A DNA stretch of 64,000 nucleotides. Source: Edaphochlamys debaryana. Taxonomy: Eukaryota > Chlorophyta > Chlorophyceae > Chlamydomonadales. A model generated the notes under the pieces. That model worked only from the letters and a program-made list of their open reading frames with translations, was not told the DNA's origin and did not search any database. Within the stretch, counting starts at the first letter, position 1. Every line of letters starts with the position of its first letter. Both the position numbers and the translations under genes were made by a program. The stretch spans positions 372,001 to 436,000 of the forward strand of contig JAEHOE010000051.1 of assembly GCA_016858145.1 (NCBI GenBank). The letters are read 5' to 3'. Shown piece by piece: positions 56,828 to 64,000 of this stretch.

Positions 56828-59800
56828 CTACCAGCACGTCTCGGTGGCCCCCCGCACGCCCTCGAAGCAGCACTGCTGGCTGGCGGAGTTGTACGCCACA
56901 CTGCGGATTGTTGGTTGGGGCGGTTGGGGCGGTTTGGACGGTTTGACGGTTGGGGTTGGGGCCAAGACAGGCAATGGGCGCGAGGGGGAGATGGCGGAGG
57001 GTATGAATGCGCAGGATGAGGATTGCAGCAGGAGCTCGCTCTGACACATGGTCCCTACCCCTCCTGTGCCCCCCCCCCCTTACACCCCAGGGCCCCCCTT
57101 GCACCCCAGCCACCCTCCCGCACCCCTTTGCCTCGCCTACACCCTCCACCCCCCCTCCCTCCGCCCCCGTCCCTCTGCTTTCTGCCAGTCCTCTCCCCCC
57201 CTTCCATCCCCCCCCCTCAGTCCGCACCTGCCGCAGCACGTGTCCCCGATGCCGATGACTCCGTCGCAACACGCCTGAGGGGGTAGGGGGGCGGGTAGGA
57301 GGGAAGGAAAGGGCGGGGTCAAGGGGTTGGTGGAGGGTGGAGGGGCGAGGGAGGGGGGTGCGCCGAAAGGGGGAGGAGCTGTCGCAGGTTGAGGGTCAAG
57401 CCTCGGCATGACAAGCCCATGCGAGTGAGCGCCGTAGGGTGCGCCCACCCACCCCCTTGGCACACAGGCACTCTCACCTGGGTGGCGCTGTTGTAGCCCT
57501 TGCTGCCGCAGCAGGAGTCTGGGGGGGGGGGGGGGGGAAATGGGGAGAGGGGGGAGGAGGGGGTGGAGGGGGGGAAGATGATAGCGTGAGGGGGCTTAAT
57601 GGGGCTTGGGTGCCGATGGGTGCGTTTGTGGGTGGGGCGGAGGGCGGGAGGGCTCGAGAGCTAGGGACAGCGTGGCGTCACCTGACCTGGCGCCCCGGCC
57701 ACACGCGGCCTCACCCTCCCAACCCCACGCGCTCCTGCCCTGCTGTTCCCCCTCCCCGTCTCCTTACCTGGCTCCAAAGCGGGCCCGACAGCCCCTCTCC
57801 CCCCTCCCCCCCATACATCGGCTCGCACCCGCGGAGGCCGGCGCCAGGATGCCCTCGCAGCACGTGGCGGCGGCGGGGTTGTACGGCGTGTAGTTGCAGC
57901 ACAGCGTGGTGACGTCAGCGTTGTCCTCGTCAGCGGCCGTTACGGTGCCCGTGAGGGGGTCACAGCACTCGTACCTGCAAGAGGGGGGGGCAGTTCACAA
58001 CAAGCCTTCGCGTCACGATCGCCAGAGGGCCTATGCCAGGGACTGGCTGGCAGCAGCCGTTCAAGGGGTGTGTGTGGGGGGGGGGCAATTTGCAACCTTT
58101 CGCGTCACGACCGCCAGGGCCGATGCCCAGAGGGCAATGGCTGCGGCAACAGCAGCGCCTTTCACCGCTAGCAGCCAGTGAAGGTGGGGATGGCGAATGC
58201 TTTGAACCCAAGGCCGCCCTCTCACCGGTTCTCGGCATCGGTGACTGGGTCCACGGCCACCTGCCAGTAGGCCCTGGTGCCGCAGCAGGAGTCGCCCTCG
58301 CCCACCTGGAGGGGAGGGGCAGGAGGGGGGAGGGGTGGGGGGGCGGGGTGGGGACGTGAGCGGGTGTAGCGCGCCGTCCCTCCAGTGAGGGGCCTCAAGC
58401 CCAGAGCTGCGTGTTGGAGCCATGGGCTACCCTGGGCCCTCGTGGGCCCCCCTGGTCCCGTCCCAGGCCCCCCTGGGCCTCGCCCAGACCCTCACCACTC
58501 CGTTGCAGCAGCGCTGGGTGTCATAGTCGTACGCCTTGACGCCGGTGGAGGACTCACAGCACTGGGTGCCTGGGGGGTGGGAGGGTGGGGTGGAGGCGGG
58601 AGGTAAGGGGTGGAGGGCAGGGGAGGCGCAATGCCACAGGCCCCAGCAATTCAACCTCCCACCCCAAGCCCAAGCCCTCACCCCTGCCCGCAGCGAGGAC
58701 GTCGTTGCAGCAGGCCTGTAGGGAATGAAGTAAGGGGGGTCAGGCAGGCAGGGCGCTTCCTCGAAACAGATCAGGCCCGAAACGCATGCCCTCGGTGCAA
58801 ACAGCCCTTCCTTCGTCCATGGATGCCGCCACGGTGTCGTACCGCACCGCACCGGACCATCCTCTGCCGTACGCCCGTACCTGCGTGTCTGGGTTATACG
58901 GCGTACGGCCGCAGCACTGCGTACGGACGCCGTCCGACAGCACGCCCTTCTCGGGGTCGCAGCAGCGCACATCGATGATGAGTCCGTCGGGGGTGTGCGT
59001 GTGGTCAACGAAAGGCTTGGCGCCGCAGCACCTGTCGGGAGGAGGATACGTGATGAGTTAGCAAGCGTGTACCCACTTAATCAAGGTCTGTTATGAGCAG
59101 GCTTTGGATATTGACGCGGGAAAGGTACCTTTCCCCGAGTGGGGGATGGCTGCCTCCACAGCCCCCGCGCTGACCCGTGGCCCCCCCCCGCTTACTTGGT
59201 GCCCTCGGCCAGCTGTGGATTGGGTGGGTGACGGCCAGCGGTGGGGGCGGAAGGGACATGGAGGTGGGGCGGGGGCGTGGTCAGTAGTGACGGGATTCCT
59301 GGCCGAGCGCTTGCGGGCTGCGGGCTCCGGCTAAAGGGGTCCATGGCTTATTCAAGCACCCAGCAGCCATGGTGTCTACGAACCCGGCAGGCGGCAGCAC
59401 TTCACCCCGAACCCCGGAACCCCGCATGGGCCGACATGGTTCTTCGTAGCCCCCTCCCGGGCCCGCCCCCTGGGCCCCTCTCGGGCCTGCCTGGGCCCGC
59501 CCCGGGCCCGACTCACCACTCCGTTGCAGCAGGACCAGGACTTGCTGTCGTACGCCATCAGGCCCTTGGCGGTGGGGCAGCACTCGGTGCCTGTGCGGGG
59601 GGAAGGGGGGAGGCAAGGGCAGAAGGTAGGTAGGGACTAGGGGGCGAGTGGAGGTGGTTGGTGTGGCTCCAGCAGTGACCCTGGGCCGTGAGGCCTACCA
59701 CGCGGGGAACGAGGAGTCGTTTTCCTCAGGACGCCATGCCCTCACCCGGTCCCACTCTCGCCCCTCACCAGTGCCGGATGCGAGCTCGTCGTCGCAGCAG

Positions 59801-62800
59801 GCCTGCTTCTTGGGATCGTAGGCCTGGGGGGGAAGGAGGGGAGGGAGGGGTAAAGCGCATGTGTATGGGCGTGTACGCATCCAGCACCCGTGCGAAGGAC
59901 ACGAGGTACGACAGTCCAAGAAGCCAAGACCAGGACACGGTGTCTCACCACGCCCCCGCAGCAGTCTGTCTTGACTGCGTCTGTGATCTCCCCCGTTGCA
60001 GCGTTGCAGCACTGGGGGCTGTAGGAGCGGCCGGCGCGGTCCACCACTCGGGAGGGGTAGCCGCGGGAGCCGCAGCAGCTGGCGGGTAGGAGGGGGGAAG
60101 GGGGGGAACGCGTGTGTGTATGGGCGTGTCAAGGGGACAGGTGGCCCCGGCAGCCACCCCAGCGGGGCGTGGTACAAGTTGGAGGCGGTCATAGTGGGGT
60201 GGGGGGGAAGGGTTGCGCGCCCCCAAGAGCAAGTCTGTTCCCTGCTCCCCTCCTCCACTCACTTGGTGCCGTTAGCGAGCTGCAGCCATCGCAAGGCGGC
60301 AGGGAATGGGGGGTTGGGGGGCAGAGAAGCGGGAGGGATGGGGGTGGGGGCATGCTTCCATCAGCCTGCTCAGGCTGCTTCGGTCAGCCTTGCTTGGGCC
60401 TCCCTGGGCCTCCCCTAGGCGCTTCGATTGGGCCTCCCTTGGGCCCGGCCCCCGGGCCCCCCTCACTACTCCGTTGCAACAGGTCTGCTTGGCTGGGTCG
60501 TAGGCCCACAGGCCGTTGAGAGTGGCGCAGCACTCAGAGCCTGGCAGAGAGGGGGGGGGGAAGGGGGAAGGGGTTCCGAATAGGGGGGAAGAAAAGGGTG
60601 TTTGAAGCTGATAAGCGGGAGAGCGACTAGGGGGGAGAGGGGGGGTGGAGGAGACAGGATGGGGCAGCGCGGGGATGAGGAAGTACCGGTATAGCCGGTC
60701 GGAGAACAAATGAAAGGGCGAAAGCCAGCTGAGCTGCTCCCATTGCTTCAGGGCAGTTCGGAGCCCTCGCCCTCCACCGCGGGCCCCACCAGTGCCCTTG
60801 GTTGGGAGCACCCCGCCGCTGCAGCAGGCCTGGGTCTTGGGGTCGTAGGCCTTGAGGGGGAGGGAAGGGAAAGGGACGCGGGAGTTCAAATCTCAATGTG
60901 GCGCCCAAGTGTTTGCTGGTCCATTGTTAGCCCCAGCCTCCTGTTCTACCCCCGCCCCCGCCCCCGGCCCTCGCCCACAGGCGCCCACCCACCACGCCGC
61001 CGCAGCACTGCGTCTTGTTGCGGTTGGTGACTGCGCCCGTGGTGGGGTTGCAGCACTGGGGGGGGGGAGGACGTGGAAGGAGGAAGGGGGAAGGGGGATC
61101 AAGAAATGCAGCACAGAGTATGCATGCGCCTCGCCCACACCACCTGGCCCCCGGCCCCTCACGCGCACCAACCATGTCCCCTCGCGCACCTGCACTTGGA
61201 TGGGTTTGCCGTTGGCACCCGTGATGGTGTCCGGGTAGGGCTTGGCACTGGGGTTCAGGGGTGGGGAGAGGGGGCAACAAACAGCTCAGCTGCGCTAGCA
61301 AGGGCAGGGCACAGCTCGGCAGGGTCAAAGCTGCGTGCTTCAAGGAAGCAGTACCGCTACATCAGCGGGGGTGGCGTTGTATCTGGCAGCACATCTGGGA
61401 CTTAGGTGGGCTGGAGTACCGGGTCTTGCTTGCTGTGACGTCACACGCACCAAAGGCCCGCGGGGCCCTGGCGAGACCTGACCAGGCCTGGCAGAGCCCA
61501 CGAGGCCCTGGCCGGGGCCCCACGGGCGGGCAGCTGTGTCGGTGCTCCCTATACCATAGCCCCCCCAAGGAGCCCCCACACCCCTCACGGCCCTAGGCCC
61601 CCCAAGGCGCCCCCGCCCCCCTCACCCGCAGCAGTTGTCCTCCCCGATAGCTCCCAACTGGTGGTGGGGGCAGGCGGAGCGTAGGGGTGGGAGGGCGGCG
61701 TGAGGGGTCAGCGGAGAGGGGCGAGCTCAGGAGTGTGGGTGTGGGCTACATGGCCAGTCCCCACGCCAAGCAGGCAGCAGGCCTGCTTGTAGAAATCGTA
61801 CCGTCGCCCTGGGCCTGCCCCGGGCCCACCCCGGGCCCTGCCTGGGCCCCCCTGGACCTCACCACCCCCAGGCAGCAGGCCTGCTTGTAGTAGTCGTACG
61901 CCTTCACCCCGGTAGCCGTGGGGCAGCAGCTCTGGCCTGCGGGCGGTGTCGCGAGAGAGAGGGAAATCAGGCCGCGCACAGAAGTGGGCCCAACAGCTGC
62001 AAGAGAGCGCTTGGGAGTGGCTATGAGGCAGGGTTGAATGGGCATTCCCGAGTGACCTTTGCCGCACAGAGTTCATGGTCGAGACTCTTATCGGCGGCCG
62101 GCCTGCGCACCGGCCGCGGGGGGGACCACGGGGCTCGGCGCTTATCCCGCCTTCGGTCAGCCACTCTTGTCATAAACCCTCCCAACACCCTCGGCCCCCG
62201 CGCATGGGCGCCCGGTGCCAACTAGGCAATAGCGTGGACACAAGAGCCCGAAGCCCGAAGCCCCGTGCAGTCCCCATACACCCCCTAAGACTCCCTCGGC
62301 CCCCACGCACCCGCGCCCGGGGCCAGTATGCCGTTGCAGCAGGCCTGTGTGTCCTGGTTGTAGGGCTGGGGGAAGGGGGGGCAGGGGGGGGAGGGGGAAG
62401 TGAGGGGTGTACGGGGCGGACTAAAGGAAAGACGCTGGTGAAGTGGGATGAAGGGAGCACGGGGTGACATCTCCAATCCAGAGATCCTCAATCCAACAAC
62501 CGGGATCGAGATTCAGGTTCGACTCACCACGCCGCCGCAGCAGTTGGACTTGACACTGTCCGTCATGGCGCCTGGGGGGGGGGGGGGTCGGGTAGGACTC
62601 CATGGGTGTGAAAAGTGCCTCAAGGTGTGATCCCTTGCACGCCACCATCCCCCCCAATTGATCCACTGACCCCCCTCATCTCGCCCACCCCCGGCCCCAC
62701 CGGTCTTTTGGTTGCAGCAATAAGGGGTGTAGGGCTTGCCATCGGGCCCCTTGAGGGTGTCAGGGACGGTCTGGGATGGGGATTTCAGGGGTTGAAGGGT

Positions 62801-64000
62801 CTCAGCGCAATGACATTGGTGGGGTTCGGCTGAATACCCGAAGCGCGGATGTGAGTAGTAGTTGGAGGGATGCCTTGCTCAGGAGCGCGAGGGGGGGAGG
62901 GGTACAAAGGCGAGAAAGGGCATGAAAGAAGAGGCACCAGGCTTATTGGGTTTGAATCCAGATCCAGACCCCAGATGCGGATCTTCCCAGAGCCCACCCC
63001 GCTTCTCCCCCCAATAACATATCCTTTTGGCTGCCCTCCTCCCGCCACCCACCTTGTTGCCACAGCAGTTGCTCCCAGTGCCCACCTGACGGGGAGCGGG
63101 GGTGGAGGGGGGCGGAGGGGGTCAGGGCAGGGATAAAAGGGATGAGGTGAAGTGACAATGGCCTCCCGCATCCACCTCGCGTCACGGACCAATCACACCT
63201 CTGCAGACGCCCCTCACAGAACGTCCGCCCCCCCCTCCCTCCTCCTATGCGTCGACGATCCGGGGCCGCCTAGGGTCCCCCCTAGGCCCCTCCTGGGCCT
63301 TCCCTGGGCCCCCCCTGGGCCCCCCCTGGGCCTTCCCTGGGCCCCCCGCCCGGGCCCTCACCACGCCCCGGCAGCAGCGCTGGGTCTCGTAGAAGTAGGC
63401 GGTGACCCCCGTGGGGGACTCACAACAGTAGTTGCCTTGGGGGGACGGTGTTGGAGCGGTTGAGGGGTACAGGAGAGTGCGAGGAAGAGGAATGGGTGGG
63501 GGTGTGGGTGCAGACATGTAGCAGTGAGGTCGGCGCAGAGTCCGGGTAACCTCAGAGGGCTACCCAAGAGGGCAGAGGGCGTGCGTGTATAGAATCCCTG
63601 TCAACCCGCATTGCCCCCGGACCCCGCGGAACCCCCGGGCCCTACCCTCGCCCGCCGCCAGGATCTCATTGCAGCAGGCCTGGGGGGGGGGGGGGGGGGG
63701 GGGGGGAAGGTAGAGGGGGCAGGGGTAAGAGGGAGACTAAAAGGTTAGGATAGGGGGGGGATAGGGGGTGATCGGGGGAGGTGGGGGTATGCGGCCGAAG
63801 CAGGGAGGCACGGACACACAGCGGCGCGAGCGGGAGCCCGTGTCGCGGCTTGGCTGCGCCGGGGACGCGGCAAAACTACCCCCTCCCTGCCCTACGCCGT
63901 ACGGTACGGCACCTGCTTAGTGGGGTCGTACGATATGTATCCGCAGCACCGGGAGTTAACGGGGTCCGTGGTGATGCCCTTGGTCGCGTCACAGCAGTAG
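56828..64000 (-). CDS. Galaxin-like cysteine-rich repeat protein, 5' end outside window
   Basis: Twenty-six exons join in phase to 566 codons including the stop: complement(56828..56900, 57228..57274, 57478..57518, 57829..57974, 58226..58305, 58496..58569, 58682..58715, 58881..59031, 59196..59212, 59517..59590, 59769..59823, 59949..60078, 60263..60279, 60467..60540, 60790..60850, 60993..61055, 61190..61247, 61626..61657, 61863..61936, 62311..62365, 62528..62571, 62701..62770, 63053..63085, 63362..63435, 63646..63679, 63913..>64000). The protein is a chain of di-cysteine motifs: CCES..TGV.AYDYDTQRCC, AYDPKTQACCSGGVL, CCGSKGYNSATQACCDGVIG, ending ATETCW. Paired CC with Tyr-Asp-x-x-Thr-Gln spacing is the galaxin repeat, known from coral skeletal matrix and found in many extracellular proteins. 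A secreted, disulfide-rich matrix or wall protein is inferred. The N-terminus, including any signal peptide, is beyond 64000. Confidence 0.8.

Noticed and set aside
1..64000. CRISPR arrays, rRNA genes or bacterial operons
   Set aside because: No regularly spaced identical repeats with unique spacers, no rRNA-like sequence, and the gene structure is eukaryotic with many introns.

Overview
This window looks like nuclear DNA of a chlorophycean (volvocine or chlamydomonad-type) green alga. The DNA is very GC-rich. Genes are split into many short exons with GTGAGT-like donors and C-run acceptors. TGTAA poly(A)-type signals lie downstream of several genes, and G/C runs, minisatellites and the octamer TGCCGTAC are common. 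Species cannot be named from this sequence. I rebuilt gene models by joining exons whose splice phases agree; every model listed stays in frame across all its junctions.

Layout. 1-3.5 kb: no gene seen. 3.5-7.4 kb: a divergent pair, a small type I membrane protein (minus) and a proteasome assembly chaperone 1 (PAC1/PSMG1)-like gene (plus), starts 360 bp apart. 9.3-14.4 kb: a 12-exon Ser/Thr protein kinase with a long disordered N-terminus. 14.4-18.9 kb: no gene seen. 18.9-27.9 kb: a 20-exon secreted tetratricopeptide-repeat protein (minus) that resembles a bacterial TPR family. It is divergent from a 14-exon gene at 28.3-34.3 kb for a 917-residue coiled-coil, low-complexity protein of unknown function. 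35.6-38.2 kb: an 8-exon gene of unknown function.

39.1-55.5 kb is one compound accessory block. Two inverted arms of about 2.1 kb (39106-41187 and 53426-55515) each carry an intact copy of an unrecognised 271/272-residue gene, both transcribed outward. Between them lie a 644-bp-arm palindrome and a complete Helitron gene. The Helitron gene has seven in-phase exons and encodes about 2,919 residues: a basic coiled-coil N-terminus, a DUF6570-like region, an HUH Rep and a PIF1-type helicase. No stop or frameshift interrupts it.

55.5-56.8 kb holds a promoter-like module with tandem hairpins. 56.8-64.0 kb is the 3' part (26 exons, minus) of a galaxin-like cysteine-rich repeat protein whose 5' end lies beyond the window.

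The most unusual general signal is that exon ends, with their splice sites, are repeated as short degenerate copies inside the neighbouring intron. This occurs in at least four genes on both strands. The second is the Helitron enclosed by gene-bearing inverted arms with an internal giant palindrome.
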